A DNA stretch of 64,000 nucleotides from Deinococcus soli (ex Cha et al. 2016) (GTDB lineage: Bacteria; Deinococcota; Deinococci; Deinococcales; Deinococcaceae), in the NCBI RefSeq assembly GCF_001007995.1, contig NZ_CP011389.1, positions 186,001 through 250,000 of the forward strand. Reading direction: 5' to 3'. Shown here piece after piece: positions 28,458 through 38,294 of the stretch. Positions within the stretch are counted from its first letter, which is position 1. Each line of letters begins with the position of its first letter. The notes below the pieces were generated by a model. It saw only the letters and a program-made list of their open reading frames with translations. It ran no database searches and was not told where the DNA came from. Made by a program: the position numbers and the translations under genes.

Positions 28458-29170
28458 GGCGCGGGGCGCGCGCGCTGCTGGTCCTCGCGCTGGGGGCGCT
28501 GGCGGGCGCGCAGGGGTTCGGGTTCACGCCGACCGTGCTGAACCTCGACCCGACGCGGTCGCTGAACACGCAGACGACCATGCTGAACACCACGCGGGTG
28601 GCGTCGAAATTCACGGTGAGTGTGAAAGCCTGGCGGGTCGAGGGCGGACGCATGGTCCTGACCGACACCCGGGACCTGCTCGTCAACCCGGCCGAGTTCA
28701 TCCTGCCGGGCGGCGCGTCGCAGGTCGTGCGGGTGGGGCTGCGCAAGAAGCCCGGCGCGGCCGAGGTCGCGTACCGGCTGCTGGTGCAGCAGGTCCCGTA
28801 CGGGACGAGCGTGCCGCAGACGACCGTCGCGGCGGACGGGATCGACGTGCGGCTGGACCTGCCGACGACGTTCTCACTGCCGGTGTACGTGGCGCCACCC
28901 GGCGCGGCGGCGCGCATGAGTTTCGACGCGCAGCGGCAGGGGAACGACCTGATCCTGCGTCTCGCGAACGCCGGGACGCGGCACGAGACCTTCAATGCGT
29001 TCCAGGCAGCGCGCGGGGACACGCGGGTGGACCTGGCGTCGCTGGCGGTGCTGGGGGGCGCGTCGGTGACACTGACCCTGCCCGGGCTGGGCGCGCGGTC
29101 CGGGGACCTGACCCTGAGCTTCCTGAACGCAGACGCGAAACCGGCCCGCGTGACCGTCCGGGTGCCCTGA
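28454..29170 (+). CDS. Periplasmic pilus chaperone (PapD-like, archaic type)
   Basis: A 238-residue exported chaperone that donates a strand to fold pilus subunits. The signal peptide VRRGARALLVLALGALAGAQ leads to two Ig-like domains: FGFTPTVLNLDPTRS, the motif region LLVNPAEFILPGGASQVVRVGLRK (split here by my reading at the G1-strand boundary), YRLLVQQVPYG, and the second domain LILRLANAGTRHE. The start is GTG 28454, overlapping the upstream stop as GTGA. The stop is one base before the usher ATG, so expression is tightly coupled. Confidence 0.85.
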   Translation: MRRGARALLVLALGALAGAQGFGFTPTVLNLDPTRSLNTQTTMLNTTRVASKFTVSVKAWRVEGGRMVLTDTRDLLVNPAEFILPGGASQVVRVGLRKKPGAAEVAYRLLVQQVPYGTSVPQTTVAADGIDVRLDLPTTFSLPVYVAPPGAAARMSFDAQRQGNDLILRLANAGTRHETFNAFQAARGDTRVDLASLAVLGGASVTLTLPGLGARSGDLTLSFLNADAKPARVTVRVP

Positions 29171-29171
29171 G

Positions 29172-31424
29172 ATGCGTGCCGCGCACCTTCCAGGCCTGTC
29201 GGCGGCGCTGTGGGCGGCGACGCTGCTGTGGGCGGCACCCCCGGTGGGGGCGCAGTCGGGGGGCTCACCGGAACCGGCCGCGTGCGCCGCGCCGGAGATG
29301 CTGCTAGAGGTGGTGGTGGGCGGTGCGCCGCGCGGCGCCATGCCGGTCCGCCTGGGCGTGGACCTGGCGGATACGCTGGTCCCACCCGACGTCCTGCGCG
29401 CCGCGGAGGCCGGGTACGCGGCGCAGACGGTGTCGTGCGACGGCCAGCCGTTCGTGAGGCTGTCCGGGCAGGTGACCGTCACGTTCGACCAGCCCCGGCA
29501 GCGCCTGCTGATCCGCCCCCGTCTGGACCGGTTGCAGGGCGACACGCTGAACCTCGCGGGGGCCGCGGCGGGCGCGCCGACCGGCGGTCAGCCGGTGTGG
29601 GGGGTGGAGTACGGGGCGGACGTGCAGGCCACGTATGCCGTCACCCCTGCGGCGGGGGCGCCGCCCGCCGCACTGAACGCGACCGTGAACGCCGACGTGG
29701 GGGGATCGGGCGGCGCCTGGAGCGGCTCGGCCGGGGCGCTGCTGGAACGGTCGGACGGGTCGTGGCGGGCGCAGCCGCGCGCGCAGGTCAGCGTGGGCGT
29801 CACGGACAGCGTGCGGGTGGGCGCGGCGTGGAACGCGCAGCCACTGGAGGGCAGTCCGGGCCTGAGCAGCAGTGACTTCCGGGGCGTGGCGCTCGGCGCG
29901 CAGGGCGGCTTCACGCTGCTGGACCCAGAGCGGCGCGTGGACCTGCCGCTGGAGGCGGACGTGCGGGTTTTCCTGGATGGCCGTGAGGTCGCGGCGAGGC
30001 GGGCCGGGCCGGGCGTGCTTCGTCTCGTGGACATTCCGCATCCGGCGGGCGCGCCGCTGACCGTGCAGGTTGAGGTGACGGACGAGACGGGCGTGCGCGT
30101 GCAGGAGTGGGTGCTGGAGCCCGATCCGGACCCGCTGCCGCGCGGCGCGTACCTGGCGGCGGTGCGGGCAGGCTCGTCACGCGGCGCGTGGGGCGCGGAC
30201 GTGCGGGGCGAGTACGGCCTGGGGCGCGGCTGGCGGGTGGGGGCGTCCGGGAGTGCGCAGCTGGGCGGGTCGCTGTCGGCCGGGGCGCGCGTGGCGTACA
30301 CGGACGCGCGTGGGGGCGCGCAGGCCAGCGTGCAGGTCACTTCGGCGGTGACGGGCGGGGTGCGGTCGACTGTGACGACGCTGGGCCTGCGCGGCGAGAC
30401 GCAGGTGGGCGCGGCGCGGGTGTCGGCGTTCACGGTCCTGCCGCTCGGCGCGTGGCAGGACACGCAGCTGGGCGCCGCCCTGAACGCGAACCTGGACCCG
30501 TGGACGCTGTCGGTATCGGCGCGGACGGCGCTGCGGCGCGACACCTGGAGTGTCGAGGGCAGCGTGACCCGCACCTTCGATACGGTGGGCAGCGTGACGC
30601 TCAGCGCGGCGGCGCAGCCGGGCGGCTGGCGGCTGGGCGTGGCCGGCGGGTACCGGCCTTCGCCCAGGTGGGACCTGACGGGGGGCGTGCGGGCCGTGCA
30701 GGTGCCGCCTGCGCCGGGCTCAGAGGCCCCGGCGGTGGCGTGGCAGGCCGCGGCGGGCGCAGCGTTCCAGGTGGACACGGGCAACCGCCTGACGGCCCGC
30801 GTGTCGCGGGACGATCTGGCGGTGGGGGGCAGTCACGTGGGGCGGGTGCTGGCCTCCGGCGAGGTCGGCCTGCGGGGCGCGTTGGCGCGGGTGCAGGGGG
30901 CGGTCGTGGCCCTGCCGGACGGCCTGAGTGCCCAGGCGACGCTGGGGCAGCGGGCGGTGCTGCTGCAGACCGGCGTGCCGGGCCTGAGCATCCTGCTGGG
31001 CGGGGTGTTCGTGGGGCGGACGGACGCGGCAGGCAGCATCCTCCTGAGCGGCTTCACGCCCGGCGAAACGGCCGAGGTGCGCGTGGATCTGCGGGACGCG
31101 CCGTTCGGCGTGCAGGTGGGCACGGACCGCCGGGTGATCGTGCCGCCGCAGGCAGGCCTGACGGTGCTGGACTGGCGCGCGAACTTCCGGGTGCTGCGCT
31201 GGGTGCAGGTGCGCGGCCCGGACGGCACGCCGGTCGGGAACGGCAGCGTGGTCTGGAGTGGCGGGTCAGTCCTGCTGGACGACGAGGGCTTCGGGCTGTT
31301 CCCCGCGCAGGTGGTGCGGGGCGAGGTCCGCTCGGCTGGTGACGAGGTACTGTGCGTGCTGGACGTCACGCCGGGCGCTCAGGAGGTCCGCTGCGGGACG
31401 CCGCCTGACCAGCCGGGTCAGTAG
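29172..31424 (+). CDS. Outer-membrane fimbrial usher, archaic chaperone-usher family
   Basis: A 750-residue outer-membrane protein predicted to secrete and assemble pilus subunits. The signal peptide ends at PPVGAQ. The long mid-region of short alternating strands with GxxGxxxG repeats (residues about 170-560) forms the barrel. The plug-like segment RVFLDGREVAARRAGPG to WVLEPDPDPLPRGAYLAAVR and the C-terminal carboxypeptidase-like domain ending in a Cys pair (VLCVLDVTPGAQEVRC) match ushers. Length is somewhat below the usual 800. It closes the plus-strand pilus cluster. Confidence 0.85.
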   Translation: MRAAHLPGLSAALWAATLLWAAPPVGAQSGGSPEPAACAAPEMLLEVVVGGAPRGAMPVRLGVDLADTLVPPDVLRAAEAGYAAQTVSCDGQPFVRLSGQVTVTFDQPRQRLLIRPRLDRLQGDTLNLAGAAAGAPTGGQPVWGVEYGADVQATYAVTPAAGAPPAALNATVNADVGGSGGAWSGSAGALLERSDGSWRAQPRAQVSVGVTDSVRVGAAWNAQPLEGSPGLSSSDFRGVALGAQGGFTLLDPERRVDLPLEADVRVFLDGREVAARRAGPGVLRLVDIPHPAGAPLTVQVEVTDETGVRVQEWVLEPDPDPLPRGAYLAAVRAGSSRGAWGADVRGEYGLGRGWRVGASGSAQLGGSLSAGARVAYTDARGGAQASVQVTSAVTGGVRSTVTTLGLRGETQVGAARVSAFTVLPLGAWQDTQLGAALNANLDPWTLSVSARTALRRDTWSVEGSVTRTFDTVGSVTLSAAAQPGGWRLGVAGGYRPSPRWDLTGGVRAVQVPPAPGSEAPAVAWQAAAGAAFQVDTGNRLTARVSRDDLAVGGSHVGRVLASGEVGLRGALARVQGAVVALPDGLSAQATLGQRAVLLQTGVPGLSILLGGVFVGRTDAAGSILLSGFTPGETAEVRVDLRDAPFGVQVGTDRRVIVPPQAGLTVLDWRANFRVLRWVQVRGPDGTPVGNGSVVWSGGSVLLDDEGFGLFPAQVVRGEVRSAGDEVLCVLDVTPGAQEVRCGTPPDQPGQ

Positions 31425-31753
31425 TAGACGAGTTCGGTGCCGTCGCTTTCGGTGGCGCTCACGCGGGTGTAGACGTTCAGGGTGCCGCCCATGGGATCGT
31501 CACTGGTGGCGTTCAGGCGCCACTCTCCGGCAGGCAGGCGGCCGTACAGTTCCGGCAGGGTGCGGGGGTCGGTGGGCCGGTAGTCCTGCGTGCAGCGCAG
31601 TGCGAGGGTCTGGGCGTCGCTGCGGCTGACCTCGCACACGGCGCGCACCGTGACGTGGATCGGGATGGTGATCTGCGCGGCGTGGGCAGCACTCAGGGCG
31701 GCGCCGAGCAGGGCGGTGAACAGGGTCAGGGCGGTGCGGTGGGGTCGGGGCAT
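31418..31753 (-). CDS. Small exported protein, subunit-like, opposite the pilus cluster
   Basis: A 111-residue secreted protein. The signal peptide MPRPHRTALTLFTALLGAALSAAHA is followed by AQITIPIHVTVRAVCEVSR, which resembles the donor strand and first Cys of SCPU subunits, then a second Cys in LALRCTQDY. The rest is shorter than a full domain. The start is ATG 31753 with AGGAGG before it. Its 3' end overlaps the usher stop by 7 nt on the other strand. It could be an extra pilus subunit or an antagonist; no family is certain. Confidence 0.6.
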   Translation of the reverse strand: MPRPHRTALTLFTALLGAALSAAHAAQITIPIHVTVRAVCEVSRSDAQTLALRCTQDYRPTDPRTLPELYGRLPAGEWRLNATSDDPMGGTLNVYTRVSATESDGTELVYY

Positions 31754-32037
31754 GTGAGGGTCCTCCTGGGCGGGCCTCACCGGGGGTGGGCCTGATGCCA
31801 CGCAGCGTAGGGACGCCGCTGGCACCCGCCTCTTGCAGAAGCGGGACATGAAGAGAGGTTTCCGACACGTGGCGGCGTACCGGACGCCGTGGTCTGGGAG
31901 GGGCGACCCCACAGGGTTCTGAGGGCAGTCGTGTGGGCGGGGAGCGCGCAGCGTCAGCCGTGCGTTTGCAGCGTGATGCGCCTGAACCCAGATGCTCGTT
32001 TCACCAAGTATTCACCCGCGTGCCGCACCATCAGGGC

Positions 32038-32589
32038 ATGAAAGGACACCTCATGCTGGGACTGACGGGCGCTGCCCTGCTCGCCTCCGGTCTGGCGTTC
32101 GCGGCCCCGTACGCCGCGACGGCCGGCACCGCGACCTTCTCGCACACGGTGCGTTTCATTCCGGTGCGCGGCAGCATCGCGGGCGTCACGGCCAGCGTGA
32201 ACCTGGACCCGGCGAACCTCGCGGCCACGACCGGCAGCGTGACCGTTCCGGTGGTGAATCTGAAGACCGGCATCGGCCTGCGCGATACGCATGCCAAGGG
32301 TGCGGAGGCGCTGAATACTGCGAAATTCCCGAATGCGACGTTCAAGCTGGAGAAGCTGACGGGCGGGAAACTGGTCGAGGGCCAGACACTGTCCACCACC
32401 GCGACCGGCACGCTGACCGTGAAGGGCACGGCGAAGAACGTCAGCGTGCCCGTCAAGGCCACGTTGCAGGGCGGGAAAGTGAATGTGAGCACGCAGTTCA
32501 AGTTCAATCCCTTCGATTTCGACGTGCGTTACCCGGGGAGTAGCGACTCTGTGACGGTGGACGTGGCGTTCGTGCTGAACGCCGGGTAA
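32038..32589 (+). CDS. YceI-family lipid-binding protein
   Basis: A 183-residue exported lipocalin-like protein that binds polyisoprenoid or other long lipids. The signal peptide is KGHLMLGLTGAALLASGLAFA. The YceI barrel shows GTATFSHTVRFIPVRGSIAGV, the characteristic MKT-type turn GIGLRDTHAKGAEALNTAKFP, and FKLEKLTGG. ATG 32038 is the conventional start; ATG 32053 would shorten the signal peptide. The gene is monocistronic with its own intrinsic terminator. Confidence 0.9.
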   Translation: MKGHLMLGLTGAALLASGLAFAAPYAATAGTATFSHTVRFIPVRGSIAGVTASVNLDPANLAATTGSVTVPVVNLKTGIGLRDTHAKGAEALNTAKFPNATFKLEKLTGGKLVEGQTLSTTATGTLTVKGTAKNVSVPVKATLQGGKVNVSTQFKFNPFDFDVRYPGSSDSVTVDVAFVLNAG

Positions 32590-33762
<1,173 letters not shown>

Positions 33763-33773
33763 CCGCCACACCC

Positions 33774-33819
33774 TGATGGTTGATAGAGAGGTGGCCGGTC
33801 CATCCTCTATCAACCATCA
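33774..33819 (+). repeat. Intercistronic hairpin between gap and pgk
   Basis: Perfect 15-bp arms 33774-33788 (TGATGGTTGATAGAG) and 33805-33819 with a 16-nt loop, no T-run. It may stabilise the gap message or be a processing site, giving more Gap than Pgk. Confidence 0.75.
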
Positions 33820-33841
33820 CCTTTTCCCCCGGAGAGACGAC

Positions 33842-35014
<1,173 letters not shown>

Positions 35015-35024
35015 CCCTGCGCCG

Positions 35025-35044
35025 GGGAGGCCTCCGCGCCTCCC
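35025..35044 (+). terminator. Candidate terminator after pgk
   Basis: GGGAGGC-CTCCGC-GCCTCCC, 11 nt after the pgk stop, no T-run. It may attenuate read-through into the GNAT-tpiA pair. Confidence 0.4.
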
Positions 35045-35096
35045 TGCTCACCTGCGCCGCGCCGCCGCACCCGTCCGTGACATGCTGGGAGGCACC

Positions 35097-36128
35097 ATGA
35101 CCACAACCCCCGTCGCCGTCCAGCACCGCGATCACACCGCCCTGACCGAGGAGTTCGCGCGGACGCTCGTGGCACACCTGAACCGCCTGCGGGCCGAGTC
35201 CCACCCGCACGACCCGCCGGTCGACCCGGCGAACGTGTGGGGGCAGATGCAGCACCTGCCCCCAGTCCTGGAACTGGATTTCTGGACGGTAGAGCAGGAC
35301 GGGCAGATCGTGGCGCACGCCCGCACGCAGCTGTTCACGGTCGGGGAGAACGGGCATCTGGCCGAGCTGGAGCTCATGGTCTCCCCTGCCGCGCGGGGGC
35401 GCGGGCTGGGCCGGACGCTGCTGGACCATGCGGCGCGGGCCATGCGGGAACGCGGGCGGACGCTACTGATCACGCAGACGAACGACCGTGTACCCGCAGG
35501 TGAGGCGTTCGCGCGCCGCGCCGGGTTCCAGCCGGGCCTGAGCAGTCACGCGAACCGCCTGCTGCTCTCGGACATCCCGGACGGCCTGCTGGACGCCTGG
35601 ACGACCCGCCCGGACGACGGGTACACGCTGGAGGTCTGGACGGACGGCGTGCCGGACGCGGACCTTGATGCCTACGCGGAACTCCTGAACGTCATGAACA
35701 GCGCCCCCCGCGACGACCTGGACATGGAGGACCACCGCACCACTCCGGACGAGGTCCGTTCGATGGAGCAGCTGGCGCGCGCCGGGGGCCGCGCAGCGGT
35801 CGTGGCGGTCGTCCGTGCGCCCGACGGGACGCTGGCGGGCCTGACGGACGTGTCGTGGCGCCCCGCGCAGCCGGGCATCGTCAGCCAGGGGAACACGGGC
35901 GTGCTCCCGGCGCACCGGGGACACCAGCTGGGCCGCTGGCTGAAGGCGGCGAACGTGAGTGAGGTCATGCGGCTGAACCCGCAGGCGACCGAGATCCGTA
36001 CGCAAAATGCGGACAGCAACGGCCCCATGCTGAAGATCAACACCGACCTGGGCTTCCGCCCGTTCATGGCGTCCACCGTGTGGCAGGGCGCCGTGGCGGA
36101 CGTGCTGTCCGGGCTTGAAAGGAACTGA
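35097..36128 (+). CDS. Double-domain GNAT N-acetyltransferase
   Basis: A 343-residue protein with two GCN5-related acetyltransferase domains. The first (about 1-160) has the acetyl-CoA loop [17 protein letters not shown]; the second (about 175-335) has [19 protein letters not shown]. Tandem GNATs include mycothiol synthase-like enzymes, but Deinococcus is a bacillithiol user and no closer assignment is possible. ATG 35097 follows GGGAGG. The stop is one base from tpiA, so it is cotranscribed with it. Confidence 0.85.
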   Translation: MTTTPVAVQHRDHTALTEEFARTLVAHLNRLRAESHPHDPPVDPANVWGQMQHLPPVLELDFWTVEQDGQIVAHARTQLFTVGENGHLAELELMVSPAARGRGLGRTLLDHAARAMRERGRTLLITQTNDRVPAGEAFARRAGFQPGLSSHANRLLLSDIPDGLLDAWTTRPDDGYTLEVWTDGVPDADLDAYAELLNVMNSAPRDDLDMEDHRTTPDEVRSMEQLARAGGRAAVVAVVRAPDGTLAGLTDVSWRPAQPGIVSQGNTGVLPAHRGHQLGRWLKAANVSEVMRLNPQATEIRTQNADSNGPMLKINTDLGFRPFMASTVWQGAVADVLSGLERN

Positions 36129-36129
36129 C

Positions 36130-36861
36130 ATGAAGAACCTGCTGGCACTGAACTGGAAGATGAACAAGACCCCCACCGAGGCCCGGGCCTGGGCGCAGGA
36201 ACTCGGCGAGAAACTTGAAGCCGGGCAGGCGGAACTGGCCGTCATGGCTCCCGCGATCACCCTGAGCGCGCTGGCCGCGAATCTCCCCACCGGCGTGGGC
36301 TTTGGCGGGCAGGACGTGTCCGCGCACGAGTCCGGTGCGTACACCGGCGAGATCAGCGCCGCGATGCTCAAGGACGTCGGCGCGACATACGCCGTGGTGG
36401 GCCACAGCGAGCGCCGCGACTACCACGGCGAGACCGACGCGGTCGTGGCCGCGAAGGCCCGTCAGGCGCAGGCGAACGGCCTGACGCCCATCGTGTGCGT
36501 CGGCGAGAAGCTCGATGTCCGTGAGGCGGGCGAGCACGTGCCGTTCACGCTGGCTCAGCTGGCGGGCAGCCTGGAGGGCGTGGGCACCGACGTGGTGGTC
36601 GCATACGAGCCCGTATGGGCCATCGGTACCGGCAAGACCGCCACTGCTGAGGACGCCGAGGAGCTGGCCGCCGCAATCCGCAGTGCGCTGGAGGAACGCT
36701 ACGGCGACGCGGCGGCGGGCATCCGCGTGCTGTACGGCGGCAGCGTGAAGCCGGACAACATTGCCAGCATCTGCGCGAAACCGAACGTGAACGGCGCCCT
36801 GGTGGGCGGCGCGAGCCTGAAAGTCGCCGACGTGCTGGGCATGAACGACGCGCTGAAGTAA
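36130..36861 (+). CDS. tpiA: Triosephosphate isomerase
   Basis: Interconverts dihydroxyacetone phosphate and glyceraldehyde-3-phosphate. The 243-residue TIM barrel has NWKMNK (Lys10) at the start, the catalytic His in VVGHSERR, the catalytic Glu in [14 protein letters not shown], and the phosphate-binding [10 protein letters not shown] and GALVGGASL. It is coupled to the GNAT gene one base upstream. No anomalies. Confidence 0.98.
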   Translation: MKNLLALNWKMNKTPTEARAWAQELGEKLEAGQAELAVMAPAITLSALAANLPTGVGFGGQDVSAHESGAYTGEISAAMLKDVGATYAVVGHSERRDYHGETDAVVAAKARQAQANGLTPIVCVGEKLDVREAGEHVPFTLAQLAGSLEGVGTDVVVAYEPVWAIGTGKTATAEDAEELAAAIRSALEERYGDAAAGIRVLYGGSVKPDNIASICAKPNVNGALVGGASLKVADVLGMNDALK

Positions 36862-36869
36862 CGCTGATG

Positions 36870-36898
36870 GCCTGCCCTTAGGGGTGGGCTGTTCTTTG
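36870..36898 (+). terminator. Terminator of tpiA
   Basis: GCCTGCCC-TTAG-GGGTGGGC (two G-U pairs) followed by TGTTCTTT. Confidence 0.65.
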
Positions 36899-36906
36899 TA
36901 GACCGT

Positions 36907-36952
36907 AAGTGAATGTTTTCACGATTTCTCAGCACGTGAAGGATTTGTTTAC
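36907..36952 (+). repeat. Dispersed AT-rich element, copy C
   Basis: GTGAA (36909-36913)-N4-TTCAC (36918-36922)-GATT-N8-CGTGA (36935-36939) and a TTG-containing end. It lies just after the tpiA terminator, between convergent genes. The remaining 140 nt to the channel gene hold nothing I recognise. Confidence 0.8.
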
Positions 36953-37096
36953 TATTCCGTCCGGGCCTTCTGTCATTGATCTGGGCGACGACACGGGTGT
37001 GTCCCGAACGCATCCGCCCGCAACACGTCATCCTGAATCTTCCCAGCAGGCGCCGGAGCGTAGCTTCATGGCGTCAGCCGCTGGATCGTCCGCCGC

Positions 37097-38134
37097 TCAA
37101 TCGGCCATTCGTTCATCCGCTTCAGGGGTCGCCACCTGATCCCAACGCCACTCTCCAGCGCGGGCCATGGCGTGCAGGCGGGCCCGCAGGGCGGCGTGGC
37201 TGCGCAGGTCCTCGCGGAACGCCTCCCGGGACCGGAGGGGCAGGCCCGCCTCGCGCAGTGACGTCAGGTCCGGTGTGGGCGGCACCTCGGCGGCGCGCAG
37301 GAGCGGGTGGCGGGACTGGGTGCGCTCAAATGTGCGGCTCAGGCTATCGACGCTGGCCAGGGCGCGCTTCAGGCCGCGTGGGCAGTCACCCCGCAGCGCA
37401 CCCTGGATGATCAGCAGCGCCTCCCCCAGCGCCGGGAGGTGCAGGTCCAGCGCGTCCTGCCGGTCATGGTCATGGAAACGGTGCAGGTAAGGGGTATTCA
37501 GGTGCGCGGCGTCCAGGCGGTTCAGCAGATGTTGCAGGTCTCCCGTGAGGCTGGACAGGCCCCGGTCGTGGTCCTGCACGGCGTTCACGATCAGCGCCTG
37601 CGCGCCGGGCCCCGCGCGGTGCAGCAGCAGCGCCAGTTCGCGCCGTTCGGTGCGGGCCTGCGCGATGGGCACGACGAACGTGATGGCGAAGGTCAATAGG
37701 AAGAACCCGTTGATGGCGGCCACGTCCGTCATCACGCGCCAGAAGGCCTGCGGGGCGATGATCTCGCCCAGGCCCAGCGTGCTGATGGTGTACCCGACGA
37801 AGTAGAAGCAGGCGACGAAAGTGGCGGGCTGACCGCTCTCGGCGCCGACCAGCGCGCCGGGGTGCGACCAGAAGATCAGCGTCCAGCCCAGCCACGTCAG
37901 GAGGGTCCATGCCGTGAGGGTACCCGTGATGATGACTGGCGTCGCCCAGGAGAGCAGCGCGCGCCGTCCGGAGTGATGCGCGGCGCGGCGCAGCAGGCCG
38001 TACAGCGGACGGTGGATGGCGCGGCTCAGGCGGCCCTCACCGGTCTGGATACACGTGACGATCAGGTCGAGCAGGACCGCCACGACCATCAGCGCGCCGG
38101 GAAGCCAGAGGAGGGACCTGAGCATGAGAGGCAT
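37097..38134 (-). CDS. Two-TM ion-channel-like protein with an atypical filter
   Basis: A 345-residue membrane protein with hydrophobic segments near 6-26, 60-82, 105-120 and 135-155. The pore region reads FVGYTISTLGLGEI, at the place of the TVGYG selectivity filter of potassium channels, so the fold looks like an Ion_trans_2 channel but the filter is TLGLG. A long soluble C-terminal part (about 170-345) is helical and lacks RCK-type nucleotide-binding motifs. I start at ATG 38134; ATG 38125 is a close alternative and neither has a strong ribosome-binding site. Ion selectivity cannot be predicted. Confidence 0.7.
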   Translation of the reverse strand: MPLMLRSLLWLPGALMVVAVLLDLIVTCIQTGEGRLSRAIHRPLYGLLRRAAHHSGRRALLSWATPVIITGTLTAWTLLTWLGWTLIFWSHPGALVGAESGQPATFVACFYFVGYTISTLGLGEIIAPQAFWRVMTDVAAINGFFLLTFAITFVVPIAQARTERRELALLLHRAGPGAQALIVNAVQDHDRGLSSLTGDLQHLLNRLDAAHLNTPYLHRFHDHDRQDALDLHLPALGEALLIIQGALRGDCPRGLKRALASVDSLSRTFERTQSRHPLLRAAEVPPTPDLTSLREAGLPLRSREAFREDLRSHAALRARLHAMARAGEWRWDQVATPEADERMAD

Positions 38135-38201
38135 TCTCACGGGCCGCGCCGCGCCGGGGGATGCCGTGAACGTGGATGAGCCTTCACGGTTCCCGGGCTG
38201 G

Positions 38202-38207
38202 TACAGT
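38202..38207 (+). promoter_or_regulatory. Candidate -10 box of the large secreted-protein gene
   Basis: TACAGT, about 87 nt before the ATG at 38295. No clear -35. Confidence 0.4.
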
Positions 38208-38294
38208 GACCCGGAGTTCAGTTCGGTCACGTCCCATCGTCCACGTTGTCAGGAGCACCCTCATGACCACCGACTGCTGCCGTGAGAGGTCCGT

